A stretch of 64,000 nucleotides of DNA from Chlorops oryzae (GCA_020466095.1 CM035807.1:20065985-20129984); one strand, 5' to 3'. Numbered from the stretch's first letter, positions 11,445 through 20,796 are shown. The notes: a model not told the origin generated them from the sequence alone. Translations and numbers: made by a program.

Positions 11445-11550
11445 CGCAGCGCAATTCCAAAGGTACGTGGTTGGTTTTTTATTCTCATGTTTGAAATTTC
11501 CCATTGCCCCATTATTTGGTCGGACGACCAACTGATATTTGTGGCACAAA
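11445..11550 (+). repeat. Direct repeat with 7-bp palindrome, copy 1
   Basis: About 105 bp, repeated at 12,384-12,490 with few changes. It begins AGCGCAATTC, then AAAGGTACGTGGTTGG. At 11,516-11,531 it contains the perfect hairpin TTGGTCG-GA-CGACCAA. It ends in TGTGGCACAAAC. Confidence 0.85.
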
Positions 11551-12084
11551 CATTTGTGGCGATCCTGAGTCCAGGAGTCCTGGATTCTGCGGAGAAAAGT
11601 CCATCCAAGAGTCGATTCCAGTACACGAGTCGTGAGCCTTCCAGTGCCTTTCAAAGTTCTGACGGACATTGGAAGTGCAGTGCTTGGATGGTCTTCTCTG
11701 TTGGAAATAACATACCTGTCATCGCAATCTCTTGGCAAGGGGAAACTAAAAGGTGAGCGGCAACGGGGTGACCAGTGCGTTTATTTATGTTGCTTTTTGT
11801 CTTCATTTCGCTAGGCCTAACGGCTTTCTGCAGGCAAACAAAAGAGAAGACAAAGCAAATTAGACGAAAGAACGTTGATCAGTTGGAGTGCAGCGCTGCT
11901 ACCTTTTGGTCGCTATGTCAATCGTTCGATTTGAATTTGCAATCGCCGAAATTTGTGCGTGATATTTTGATTCTTTTTCCGTTTACTCTTCGGCTTGAAA
12001 ACCAATAGCGCCTTTCGATGCAAAGTCCAGCGAGGGAGTTGAGAGCAAGAGCGGAGACTTAACATTTGAATTGCTTTGAGTACT

Positions 12085-12155
12085 TGCTGGCTCAAAAGTC
12101 CGTGCGGATTTGTAATCTATTGGGCTACTGGCTTGCTCAAAAGTTCGTGCGGATT
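12085..12155 (+). repeat. Short tandem duplication
   Basis: Two 26-bp units (12,085-12,110 and 12,130-12,155) share GCTCAAAAGT and CGTGCGGATT, with a 19-bp spacer. Confidence 0.75.
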
Positions 12156-12383
12156 GTCTTTATTTCTACTCAATCACAAGGAATATTTTTCGTATAACTT
12201 TTCGTCAGGGTTATATGCATTGCCTTTGGGTTTGACCTTGTGGAGACATTCGGTACAAGCAATATTCGTCCATGCCTGGCAAGATATTAAGTATTATTAT
12301 TGTTCATAGTGTTGTGTACAGTGCATTTTCGGAACAAGTTAGTCTCGTGTGCTTTGCTTCCACCCAAGTGAACGTTTTTCGGC

Positions 12384-12490
12384 ACAGCGCAATTCGAAAG
12401 GTACGTGGTTGGTTTCTTCTTCTTATCTTTGAAACGATTTCCCATTGCAGCATTATTTGGTCGGACGACCAACTGACATTTGTGGCACAA
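12384..12490 (+). repeat. Direct repeat with 7-bp palindrome, copy 2
   Basis: Partner of 11,445-11,550, 940 bp downstream. The hairpin TTGGTCG-GA-CGACCAA is unchanged at 12,457-12,472, whereas the DNA between hairpin and GGTACGTGG differs by several substitutions and small indels. Confidence 0.85.
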
Positions 12491-12904
12491 ACAAACCGAA
12501 AAAAAACATTTAAAAAACCATTTTTTCCCCTTTTTTTTGAAAAAATTTTCTCAGTGTAAAATTAAGAAATTTTTTGATTCCTCGTTACATTGACCGTCAG
12601 CAAACGTGTCTTTCATCTTTCTAACTTAATAAGTTTTTGAGATATAAAATTCTGAAAAAAGGCTTATTAAAAAGGATTTTTCAAGATTATCTTATGAACA
12701 CTTTCTAACAGGAACATAAAAATCTGACTTCAAGATTGTTTTGAAGTAATACCTTTCGAAAAATGAACGAATCTTTAAAATCCCTTACGGCGGGCCTTTC
12801 TGATATGGAAAAATCTTTGAGATTGAAAACTTTATAAAACACAAAATTGTTTCAATTTATGTGGTCTTCGCAGTAGTTCGTTGAGGATTTTTCATTTGCG
12901 ATTG

Positions 12905-12970
12905 AATTCACTTGTCGCACGAAGCTTGAAGGAAGAGGATGTACTTCTGGTATTCAGCTCTCGAGAAGGT
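12905..12970 (+). repeat. Partial cassette, HOR-A unit 5 (GAATTCAC subtype)
   Basis: Starts GAATTCACTTGTCGCACGAA instead of the usual A box and keeps GAGGATGTACTTCTGG. C-E boxes are gone. Full counterparts are 26,845 and 61,119 (-). Confidence 0.65.
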
Positions 12971-13233
12971 ATTCAGAAGCAGAAACTGCATAAAAAATTT
13001 TGTGAAAAAACATATACTTATATTCATCAATATTTTTAAGGAAAGTACCCATTATGGCGAGGTTATTCAAAACCACTGTCATTTATGGTCGTTGTATCCA
13101 AATAAGCCATAGGGGATTGCATGTTTTCATTATAAATACACCTATGTGTATGATTTTAAAGTAAATTTGAAAGTTCTGCATGAACTTAATTCTGTCCACT
13201 TCCATCGAAATGTTTTACTTAAAAGTGACTGCA

Positions 13234-13370
13234 TTCAGTCTTCGCACAGACTTCAAAGGGAGAGGATGTACTTCTCGGTCGAGCCATGCAATATTTTTCC
13301 AAATGGCGAAATAATTGTTCACAGTTTCAAACCACTGAAGTTAATGGGACCGGGGAATCAGGAAATCTAG
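13234..13370 (+). repeat. Cassette copy, HOR-A unit 6
   Basis: All boxes present. C box CCAAATGGCGAAATAA. It follows a conserved spacer with CATAGGGGATTGCATG that also precedes 27,300 and, inverted, follows 60,434. Confidence 0.85.
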
Positions 13371-13717
13371 GACATTGATTTGTTCTAAAAGTTTCATGGC
13401 AAGATACAAGATACTATTGGAAATTGTTCATCAAGCAAAGCTATGAGATTGTTTGGAAATTGAATAGGAATTAGTTTATTGGCAAATGGCACAATAGTGT
13501 TCTGTAGATGAACTCCTAATGTTTTATATATCGATTTAAGATATAAATGCGAATGCCGTCGAAGTGTCAGAAAACCTGAGGAGATCAATGAATTGTTTAT
13601 TTTCTCCTTCAATAGTTTCTGGATGACATTCATCTTGAATGTTTCATTATAGAAGATATTTCAAATGCAACATACTTCATAGCTCTGGAGAAATGTAGCT
13701 ATTAGCATTCAGCTATT
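13371..13717. repeat. HOR spacer shared with 59,950-60,299 (inverted)
   Basis: Spacer found again inverted in HOR-C but not in HOR-B, which has different DNA (27,437-27,930) at this place. Minus-strand frame 13,394-13,633 (79 codons) has a related 78-codon frame at 59,957-60,193. This is expected from the duplication and does not by itself mean coding. Confidence 0.65.
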
Positions 13718-13847
13718 CTGATTTCCTGGTTTTAAGAAAGATTTATGGTTTGGAAACGTGAACAAATCTTTCGCCATTTTGGAAAAATATTCATCGTTCA
13801 TCCGAGAAGTACATCCTCTGCGTTTGGTGTCTTCTGGAAAACTGAAT
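13718..13847 (-). repeat. Cassette copy, reverse
   Basis: C box (reverse) TTTCGCCATTTTGG. The B-box side reads CCGAGAAGTACATCCTCTGC and then GTTTGGTGTC, a variant shared with 16,783 and 32,138. Confidence 0.8.
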
Positions 13848-14055
13848 GCAATCACATCCGATTGAACTTAAGATAGAAAGTCCGCTCGAACATTGCAATG
13901 AGCCAAAAAATCGTTTATCTGAAAGGCCAAACCATCCATTGTACTTTTGCAAAAGGAAAACCTTAAATCTGAATTAAATATTTGAATCCATGACATAGGG
14001 TCTTTTGATTTAAGAAAATATTTGTCAAAATTTGAATTTATTCAAAAATAGGCTT

Positions 14056-14180
14056 TTCCTCATATCAAAAGTTGGAAAAGGCCAAAACCAAAAACACATT
14101 CTCGCCTTATGATACAACATTTTGATAATTTTCATTGCAGCAGAATGTACATCTCCCTTCACACAACATTGAAAGACTGT
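14056..14180 (-). repeat. Cassette copy, GGCGAGA subfamily, reverse
   Basis: In reverse: AGTCTTTCAATGTTGTGTGA, GGGAGATGTACATTCTGC, ATAAGGCGAGAATG. Counterparts: 51,652-51,780 (-) and 59,542-59,669 (+). Confidence 0.65.
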
Positions 14181-14900
14181 AATATCGTAGCCATTGAAAA
14201 AGTCAAAAGCTCATTAATGCAGCCGGATGCATGTTTTTATTCAAGAATAGTGAGGATTCATGTGCGCGTGTTGCACTCAAATGAATCTAAACAGAAATCA
14301 AATCGAATTTAATAAATTTAAATATCTGCAGTTACTTTTTTATTTTTCTAACAACTGAAAATATGAAAATATGAAATAATATTTTGGACTTTATACAGAT
14401 CTTTTTCTGCTGATCTTGCTGTACAAATTCCGAAATCATTATTTCAATATTCGGGTTTAATATGTCTCATAAGGTTAAATCCTTTCTCCAACCCTTTGAT
14501 TTAGTCAACATTTGATGCAACTCAGACGGAAGTATTGGAGTTTTTATAAATCACTCATGTTTATAAAAAAATGTTTCAGCAAAATTTTTATTTATTTCCG
14601 CAACATGTTGACTTTGGAAGGGGAGTATAGCTGCATGTATTTCTGAAGGCCTGGCCTTCTAATATTTGTGAGGTTAAAATTTTGCAAATAAATTCGCCAT
14701 TTGGTCAAAATCCCTGAAAAAAAATCATCCGAAATACGTTCTCTAACTCTGAAATCCATTTGAAGACTGAATTCATTCGAATTCTTATGGAACTATCGCG
14801 AAAAAAGTCCTTGAAAGTATTAACTAAAAATATAAAAACCATTCAGAGCTGTTATGATATACAAACATATGTACATATATGAATGTGTATATCGATCTTA
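14181..14900 (+). repeat. 0.7-kb block found four times
   Basis: Repeated at 27,935-28,640 (+), 51,781-52,345 (+, 3' end shorter) and 59,541-58,830 (-). Landmarks: GCAGCCGGATGCATGTTTTT, CTGATCTTGCTGTACAAATT, CAACATGTTGACTTTGGAAG, TATATCGATCTTAG. No coding frame is conserved among the four. Confidence 0.85.
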
Positions 14901-14969
14901 GTTTAAACGCAAATGAAAATTACTTTCCTAATATAAATTCTCTCTGGATATGGAGAAATGAGCTGTTCG

Positions 14970-15103
14970 TATTTCTGAAAGCCTCGTCTTTAGAAAGTTC
15001 ATTGGTTTGAAAACCTGAACAAATATTTCGCCATTTTGTAAAATATTCATTTTTCATCCGAGAAGTACATCCTTTCCTCCTGAAGTATCTTGGAAGACTA
15101 AAC
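14970..15103 (-). repeat. Cassette copy, reverse
   Basis: All boxes are readable in reverse. The E side is changed to TCTGAAAGCCTCGTC, the same variant as in 18,254-18,305, 28,710 and 57,841. Confidence 0.85.
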
Positions 15104-15446
15104 AACCGGACTGACCGAACATTTCCATTTTATTTGAATAAATCGAAGGTGCGTGAAATCTTTTAATATTATAAACATTTTGCTTTATTTACTTAAATAT
15201 TGCTCACAGGGTACTGGTCTCATAAAAAATATTCTGAAATACTCTCAGGTTTATATACTTCACGAAAATAATACCTAAACAAGATGTTTCGTGTTTTAGG
15301 GATTTGATATTGTGGGAATTTTCTCTGGGTGCTTATTTCATTTTCAAATAAATTGATTCACTAATAACATTTCATTTTATTTGGTTAATTCATTGATCAA
15401 CAACAAACTTTACGTAAACAGAAATCTGCACTTCTGCCTATAAAAC

Positions 15447-15833
15447 AAGTAAGAAGGATAAAGTCCGTTAATCCCGACTTTGATACACCCAGCGACCCGA
15501 CTATATTGACGCCCTATATTTCGTCTATACGTACGGGATTGGCGCAAAATAAATGTTTGTGGGCTTTGCAATGGGCGAAACACGTCACCCTTCTCTTCAT
15601 TCGCCTTGGTCAACCAATGTTTCGAATTTGAAGCTTCTACGCCTTTTATTTTTAAAGTTACGAAAAACCTCCTAGAGATCCTACAACAGATGGACAAACA
15701 GACGTGTCTTAATTGATTCAGTTTTCGATCCTGATCATGAATATTTATATATATATCTGCCTATATCTTCGGAGCTTAGTTCAATGTGACACAAGATCCC
15801 ACAAAACTAATATACCCTGCTTATGCTGGGTAC
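15447..15833 (+). mobile_element. Fly dispersed repeat, mini-me/INE-like, diverged copy
   Basis: Begins AAGTAAGAAGGATAAAGTC after AAAC, contains CCCGACTATATTGACG, GGACAAACAGACG, GATCCTGATCATGAATA and a TA-rich tract, and ends TATGCTGGGTAC. The landmark order is that of the well-known dispersed repeat of flies, here much shorter than the copy at 29,729. It interrupts a spacer (TTTACGTAAA...CTTCTG) whose uninterrupted form is at 35,280-35,330 in reverse complement. No coding capacity. Confidence 0.65.
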
Positions 15834-15888
15834 AAAATCTTGAATAATTGCGTCGATTTATTTCTTTTTCCTGAAGGATATATCTCCT

Positions 15889-16023
15889 AGTTTTCCTGAT
15901 TGCCTTGTTCCTCGAAACTTCAGTGGTTTGAAAACCTGAACAAATATTTCGCCATTTTGTAAAATATTCTTTTTGCATCCGCGAAGTACATCCTCTCCTT
16001 CTGAACTCAGTTTGAAGACTGAA
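15889..16023 (-). repeat. Cassette copy, reverse (palindrome left arm)
   Basis: All boxes present. E side CTAGTTTTCCTGATTGCC. Pairs with 17,968-18,100 across the palindrome. Confidence 0.88.
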
Positions 16024-16209
16024 CATCGACGGACAATATTTTTCAATTTATCAATAAATGAAGGTAATTCTGCTTTATGAAAATTAGCTTTTGGAAAAAT
16101 AATAACAAAGTTTACATAAACAAAATCTTGCACTTCTGCATATAAATAGAAAATCTTAAATTAATGTCAGGAATTTATGACTTTTTCAAAAAGGATGTAG
16201 ATGTCTCCT

Positions 16210-16345
16210 AGTTTTCCTGATAGCCTTATTCCTTGAAACATCAGTGGTTTGAAAACCTGAACAAATATTTCGCCATTTTGTAAAATATTCATTTTTCATC
16301 CGAGATGTACATCCTCTCCTTCTGAAGTCTGTGCGAAGACTGAAT
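16210..16345 (-). repeat. Cassette copy, reverse (palindrome left arm)
   Basis: All boxes near consensus. B side CCGAGATGTACATCCTCTCC. Pairs with 17,650-17,779. Confidence 0.88.
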
Positions 16346-16782
16346 ATCCTTTGTGACTGTACCTAGTTTTAATACAATTTTTTATGAAGAAAAAAAGTCA
16401 ATACAGGCTCACAATTGTTGTAGGTTGTTTTTATGGAAATTCAAATTCCAAACGATAAAGATGCAACTGTCATTCATCCCTGATCCGATCCCAAACTTTA
16501 GCTTAAATTGAGGCCATATTTTGTTGCTCGCCTCCAAAGAAAGCAAAATGTTTAGAGCCTTCAAACGAGATACGAAAAAATTCAAGAGTTCCTTAGGCTT
16601 TCTGATACTTCGATGGACTGCTTTAGTATGCAAAGTCCATGTATAAAATATTTAAATGTAATCCAGTCAAGTCTTTTGTAATAAATTAATTACTGATCAG
16701 TTTCCGTACAATTTGATAGCTTTGATTTTTTAATGTTTTCAATATCATTTTGTCATGACATTCAAGAGAAAGTCTATCTCTT
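16346..16782 (-). repeat. Spacer block W, copy 1
   Basis: Block with ATTGAGGCCATATTTTGTTG, CGAACTTTAGCTTAAATT-like and CAATATCATTTTGTCATGAC landmarks. Related copies: 20,930-21,260 (opposite strand), 29,170-29,470, 31,691-32,137 and 33,191-33,470. Frames of 60-75 codons in three of the copies are related because the DNA is. Indels break them in the others. Confidence 0.75.
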
Positions 16783-16910
16783 AGTTTTCCTGATTTCCCG
16801 GTCCTCATGAAGTTCAAGGGTTTGAAATTTTGAACAAGTATTTGTAAAAATATTTCATCGGTAATCCGAGAAGTTCATCCTCTGCGTTTGGTGTCCTTTA
16901 GAAAACTGAG
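16783..16910 (-). repeat. Cassette copy, reverse, damaged C box
   Basis: The C box is deleted to AAGTATTTGTAAAAATATTT (no GCCAT). B side CCGAGAAGTTCATCCTCTGC with GTTTGGTGTC. Nearly the same unit, with GCCATTTG retained, is at 32,138. Confidence 0.7.
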
Positions 16911-17048
16911 CGCAATCACATCCGATTGAACTTGTTTTGAAAAATCCACTCAAACACTTCAGTACTTCAATACTGAACAAATTTTCATATTAAAACGAAA
17001 GCGATCCAAGCCTTTTCCATCAAAATATTTTACTGAAAGATGATTGCA

Positions 17049-17120
17049 TTCAGTCTTCGAATAATGCTCAAAGGGAGTGGATGCGTTTACCGCTTTTAAT
17101 CAAAAGATATTTTATGATAT
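17049..17120 (+). repeat. Partial cassette (A-B boxes)
   Basis: TTCAGTCTTCGAATAATGCT then GGGAGTGGATGCGTTTACC. Fuller relative at 32,409. The downstream 17,121-17,340 resembles 32,560-32,760 and ends in a private insertion around 17,240-17,430. Confidence 0.65.
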
Positions 17121-17344
17121 TTTTCCTGAAAAAAATCTCTAGAAATTGTCTTCTTTCCTAAATCAGTGGATCAATATTTCCGCAACATGCGCGAATGAGT
17201 TCTCCGAAGCCTCGAACAGTTTCAAAAGTTCGACTGCAAAAATGAGCCCCGGACGGCAGTCGGTAGTTTTCGGCTCGGCAGTCTCTAAACACTTTCCATA
17301 ACGAGAGGATATTTTCCATTTTCCGATACTCGCATTTAAATGAA

Positions 17345-17430
17345 TTTTATGAAAAGGCGAGATTTGGATTCAGTCTTGATTTTCTGAAACTTTTTTTGTG
17401 ATAAGGAGAACATGAAAAAGGGAAGGAGCC
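17345..17430 (+). repeat. Cassette-like fragment, GGCGAGA subfamily
   Basis: TGAAAAGGCGAGATTTGG followed by TTCAGTCTTGATTTTCTG. The reverse complement of this pattern is at 30,830-30,900 and 51,655-51,720. Confidence 0.45.
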
Positions 17431-17649
17431 AAAGCTTTAAATAAGCCCCGAGAATTGCTTATTCACAGAAACCACTTGAAACGACGATTAGAACTTATTG
17501 ACCGCTAAAGCTTCTTATAAATTTCCAAAAAAAATTTTCTATTTAAAGGATTTCTTCCCAATATAAAGATCAGTTTTCAGCATGCACAAAGAACACAAGC
17601 GATTCGGCCTTTTAGCCAAAATTTTTTTTGATTTTTGAATCCAAGTAAT
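17431..17649. repeat. Spacer shared with 32,755-32,960
   Basis: CCCCGAGAATTGCTTATTCA to CAAAGAACACAAGCGATTCG, nearly identical in both places. No gene is seen. Confidence 0.75.
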
Positions 17650-17779
17650 CAGAGAGACTTCAGAAGGAGAGGATGTACTTCTCGGATGCAAAATGAATAT
17701 TTTACAAAATGGCGAAACATTTGTTCACGGTTTTCAAACCACTGATGTTTCAAGGAATAAGGCTATCAGGAAAACTAGG
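17650..17779 (+). repeat. Cassette copy (palindrome right arm)
   Basis: The A box is truncated at the block junction (AGAGAGACTTCAGAAGG). B-E are near consensus, and TTTCAAGGAATAAGGCTATC precedes the E box. Confidence 0.88.
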
Positions 17780-17967
17780 AAACATCTACATCCTTCTTGA
17801 AAAAGTCATAAATTCCTGACATTATTTCAAGATTTTTTATTTATATGCAGAAGTGCAAGATTTTGTTTATGTCAATTTTGTTATTATTTATTTTTCCAAC
17901 AGCCAATTTTCATTTAGCAGAATTATCTTCATTTGTTGATAAATTGCAAAATATTGTCAGTCGGTAT

Positions 17968-18100
17968 GTTCAGTATTCAAACTGAGTTCAGAAGGAGAGG
18001 ATGCACTTCTCGGATGCAAAAATAATATTTTACAAAATGGCGAAACATTTGCTCAGGTTTTCAAACCACTGAAGTTTATGAGGACCAGGAAATCATAAAA
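17968..18100 (+). repeat. Cassette copy (palindrome right arm)
   Basis: A box GTTCAGTATTC. C and D boxes intact. The E side has GGACCAGGAAATCATAAAAA. Confidence 0.85.
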
Positions 18101-18253
18101 ATTAGGACATGCTTCTCCTATACAAAATTCATAGCAACATGCAAGATATTATTAATATTGTTCAGTCAACAAAAGCGTGAGATTTTGTTCAACTTTTATT
18201 TAGAATTTTTGTTCGATAAATTTTTGTTTTCCAACTTTTGCATCAATTGCTTC

Positions 18254-18305
18254 AGGTTTTCAAACCATTGAACTTTCTAAAGACGAGGCTTTTAGAAATA
18301 CGAGC
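18254..18305 (+). repeat. Cassette 3' part only
   Basis: The D box TTTTCAAACCATTGAACTTT and AAGACGAGGCTTTTAGAAA remain. There is no A-C. It is the mirror of the 14,970 copy. Confidence 0.6.
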
Positions 18306-18405
18306 AGCTCATTTCTCCATATCCAGAGCGAATGTATATTATATAGGAAATTAATTTTCATTTGCGTTTAAACTAAGATCGATATACACATTCATATATC
18401 GTCGT

Positions 18406-18967
18406 TCGTAAGTTATTGTTATTGTTATTGTTATTGTATATAAGTTCTATATGAAAAAAAAAAATTTTTGTAAAATTGATTTTAAAATTCAATTTAAAAA
18501 AACTGAAATGATAAAAGTGTGCTTTTATTGAGTCTACTAAGGCGGTAATGTCTTAGGTTCCTTCTGCTTTAAAAATATCAAGCTCCGTAGAACAAAGTTT
18601 TTAAGTTTTACGTTTTAAAATTTGTACAACTAAATTGGCATACTCTGTTCTAATTATTCGACGCATTTCAATTAAAATTTTTAAAGTTTAATTTAAAGAG
18701 GCTCTCTTTTCCATATTCAACTGTAAAATTCTGAATAAATTAACATCAAAAACACTTTTCAACGTAAAAGCAGCCCTTCGAATGCGTGTGTATACATCAT
18801 AAAATATGAAGAAGGAAAATGAAACAATGTAAAAAACAATATCAAATGCAAAGAAAAAAAAACAATTAGAAAAAACATAAACAAAAAGGGCCGCATTTAA
18901 ATAGAACTTTCAGGTTCTGGGGCCATTTATAGAAGAGAGCCTTAAATGTATCTGAAGTATATTTGAT
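18406..18967. other. Spacer without gene, with (TTATTG)n
   Basis: A short TTATTG microsatellite stands at 18,412-18,437, exactly at the outer edge of the palindrome. The rest is AT-rich with no feature. Confidence 0.6.
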
Positions 18968-19305
18968 TGGCCCGTGACCTTACATAAAATCCTTTTTCAT
19001 GGACGTGAAATAATTAGTAGCTCCATTTTACCAATTGGTCAGATGTCTGAAGAAGCTTTGGAAGCACGAAACAAAGACATTCGACGATATCGCGAGCTTT
19101 TTACAAGAAAAAATATCAAGAATCGATTCGAATACCGACCTTATCAAACGGTTGTTGATTTCATCTGATCCCTATATCAGCAGTTTGCGAAAACCCTTTG
19201 AAAAACCAAAGAAGAAAATAAGCCAGGAGGCATTGAAACTGCTCGATATTAATGAGTCGGACAGCAAAAATGACTGCTCGTCATATAGTTCATCAGATAC
19301 TGACT
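18968..19305 (+). pseudogene. C-terminal fragment of a transposon-derived insect protein family
   Basis: Two overlapping frames join into one protein if one base is removed from the A-run near 19,111. The first carries SEEALEARNKDIRRYRELF. The second continues as KISRIDSNTDLIKRLLISSD, then PYISSLRKPFEKPKKK, and ends SSSDTD with a stop. The SEEA-EARNKD...RY and TDL--RLLISSDP--SS pattern belongs to a family I have seen in many insect genomes as uncharacterised, probably transposon-derived proteins. That family call rests on memory only. No start, domain or promoter precedes it here, so it is a dead fragment. Confidence 0.6.
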
Positions 19306-19338
19306 AGGAAAACAATCTTATTTCATTAATATTTTTAT

Positions 19339-19689
19339 ATATACACCTAAGTCTGTTTTTTACACGGTAGATTGGTTCCAGAAGAAGCCGTGTAAAAAAA
19401 AACCGTGTAAAAAAAGACATTGATCTTTAAGCTAGTGTTCGCAAACTATCGATAGCACTATCGATACTTCGATGGTTTCAGACTTTTTTCTTTCATAATA
19501 TACTTTTTTGTGATATGAACATACTTCGCAAAAATTAAATTTGACAAAAAAATTTAAGTACATAAAATTTCAAATCGTGCTAAATGGAATAAAATCGTGT
19601 AAAAAAATTAAAAATATTCAATTTTCAAACCGTGTTATATCAAAACCGTGTAAAAAAAGACCGTGTAAAAACAGACTTAGGTGTATATA
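19339..19689. mobile_element. Non-autonomous terminal-inverted-repeat element, about 340 bp
   Basis: Ends are perfect or near-perfect inverted repeats. From 19,344 the left end reads CACCTAAGTCTG, a T-run and ACACGGT. The right end to 19,683 is its reverse complement (ACCGTGTAAAAACAGAC, then TTAGGTG). TATATA flanks both sides, so the target duplication (TA, TATATA or longer) cannot be fixed. Internally the ACCGTGTAAAAA motif recurs several times, and two TATCGATA-like sites lie near 19,446-19,466. It has no coding capacity. The superfamily is undetermined, with TA flanks allowing Tc1/mariner-like. Confidence 0.75.
19444..19470. promoter_or_regulatory. Paired DRE-like TATCGATA sites
   Basis: CTATCGATAGCACTATCGAT is two copies of the octamer that fly DREF binds (TATCGATA), 12 bp apart, inside the inverted-repeat element. 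Motif match only. Confidence 0.35.
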
Positions 19690-20662
19690 ATAAAACACTT
19701 CGTTATTTCTTGTTTTCATAATCGATTTTACTTCTTTCTCTCTGAAACGACAGTGAAAAGTTTTCGGTGCTTTTTGCATTCACCCTAACATAAATAAAGT
19801 TTATTTAGTTCCAAAATGAAGAAACTTCAATAAGAACTAATAAAAAGGTTTTAAAAAACAATAAACAACGAACTTGTATAGGAAAAAGATTGTTGAAGTG
19901 TACAAAAGTTTTAAACAGATGATTTTACGCTACTCTGCTCGCACTATTCAGTGAGCGCCAGTCGAGTTTTTGTGTGAAAAAATTTTTTTTCACGCGAGAA
20001 TAAATAAAATAAAAACATATTTTGGTACCAAAATGAAGGAAACTCTATAAGGATTACTAAAAAAATAAAATAAACGAGATAGACAAAAATTTTACATGCA
20101 AAAACGGTCCCTAAAATCCAAAAAGTTGTAAATATTAGATTTTTCCATCTTAATCGCCCCTAATATTTAATTGAAAAACCCAAGTTATCTTAAAAATTTG
20201 TCTTGTTATTTATTATACATTTTTGAAAATTTACGGCCTTTAAAACTTACAAATTTTTCCCAAAAATATCGAAAATTATGAAAATTCGGTAACTTTGACA
20301 CCCTGTAACACACCCTGTATACTGCGCAGCATAAAAAAAAATTTGACCTACGTATAGCCCACTATTTAGATATTACTTGGTCCAAATTTTGTTTCTCTAA
20401 GTCAATTTTTACCAAAGATCAGAATTAAGTGACGCTAGCAAACCGAAATCCGACACTGTGCAACGGTCTTAACATACCCGGAGAATTGCTTATTCATAGC
20501 TAATCTTAAAGTTGCAAAATTTTAAAGAATTTTGTTTCAGCTACAAAAATTGTTTGGTTTTTGGATCAATTAATTACCATGGGACCATTTTTCACCCATT
20601 GAACAAAAAACATTTAAGAACCATCGAAACTATCCGCGAAAGTTCAATCATTTTAAATTGCA
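19690..20662. other. 1-kb stretch without recognised gene
   Basis: AT-rich. It repeats short phrases (AGGAAACTTCAATAAG-type and CACCCTGTA). The last 150 bp (20,470-20,662) is a spacer also seen before the cassettes at 35,100 and 55,534 (CATTGAACAAAAA, ACCATCGAA, CGCGAAAGTTCAAT). Confidence 0.5.
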
Positions 20663-20796
20663 TTTAGTGTTCGCACAGACTTCAAAAGGAGAGGATGTAC
20701 TTCTCGGATAAAAAAATTTTATTTTACAAAATGGCGAAATTTTTGTTCGCAGCTTCAAACCACTGAAGTTCATGGGGACTGGGAAATCAAGAAAAT
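20663..20796 (+). repeat. Cassette copy (A-E boxes)
   Basis: A box TTTAGTGTTCGCACAGACTT. B, C and D near consensus. The CGAAAGTTCAATCATTTTAA flank is an uninterrupted version of the site occupied by the insertion at 29,729. Confidence 0.88.

Larger units (their letters stand above)
10680..12860. other. HOR-A private insertion, 2.2 kb, unidentified
   Basis: HOR-B and HOR-C run directly from unit 4 to unit 5 in about 0.3 kb. HOR-A has about 2.2 kb more here. The left part, to about 10,680, still resembles the other copies loosely. The extra DNA is richer in GC around 11,150-12,200 and holds an inverted repeat (10,965-11,210), a 105-bp direct repeat pair (11,445 and 12,384) and a short tandem repeat (12,085-12,155). 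A frame of 160 codons (11,274-11,756) is overlapped by one of 127 codons on the opposite strand. Neither resembles a known protein. It may be a transposon of unknown type or displaced single-copy DNA. Edges are approximate. Confidence 0.55.
8880..15130 (+). repeat. Higher-order repeat HOR-A
   Basis: Ordered array of cassettes at 8,908, 9,489, 9,659, 10,244, 12,905, 13,234, 13,718 (reverse), 14,056 (reverse) and 14,970 (reverse) with their spacers. The same order and spacers recur at 25,050-28,850 (HOR-B) and, inverted, at 62,900-58,830 (HOR-C). HOR-A differs from both by about 2.2 kb of extra DNA between 10,680 and 12,860. Confidence 0.8.
14875..18405. repeat. Large interrupted palindrome
   Basis: The left arm (14,875-16,345) is matched in reverse complement by the right arm (17,650-18,405). 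It has the same cassettes (16,210 with 17,650; 15,889 with 17,968; the 3' part of 14,970 with 18,254), the same spacers, and ends in the same TAAACTAAGATCGATATACA sequence. The left arm is longer by about 0.8 kb, part of it the dispersed-repeat insertion at 15,447. The centre, 16,346-17,649, is unpaired. Confidence 0.8.

Noticed and set aside
11274..11756. 160-codon open frame as a gene
   Set aside because: Overlapped by a 127-codon frame on the other strand, no recognisable domain, and GC-richer DNA gives long frames by chance.
11445..12490. Direct repeat pair at 11,445 and 12,384 as LTRs of a retrotransposon
   Set aside because: Units are only about 105 bp, do not start TG and end CA, and no primer site, polypurine tract or gag-pol frame lies between them.
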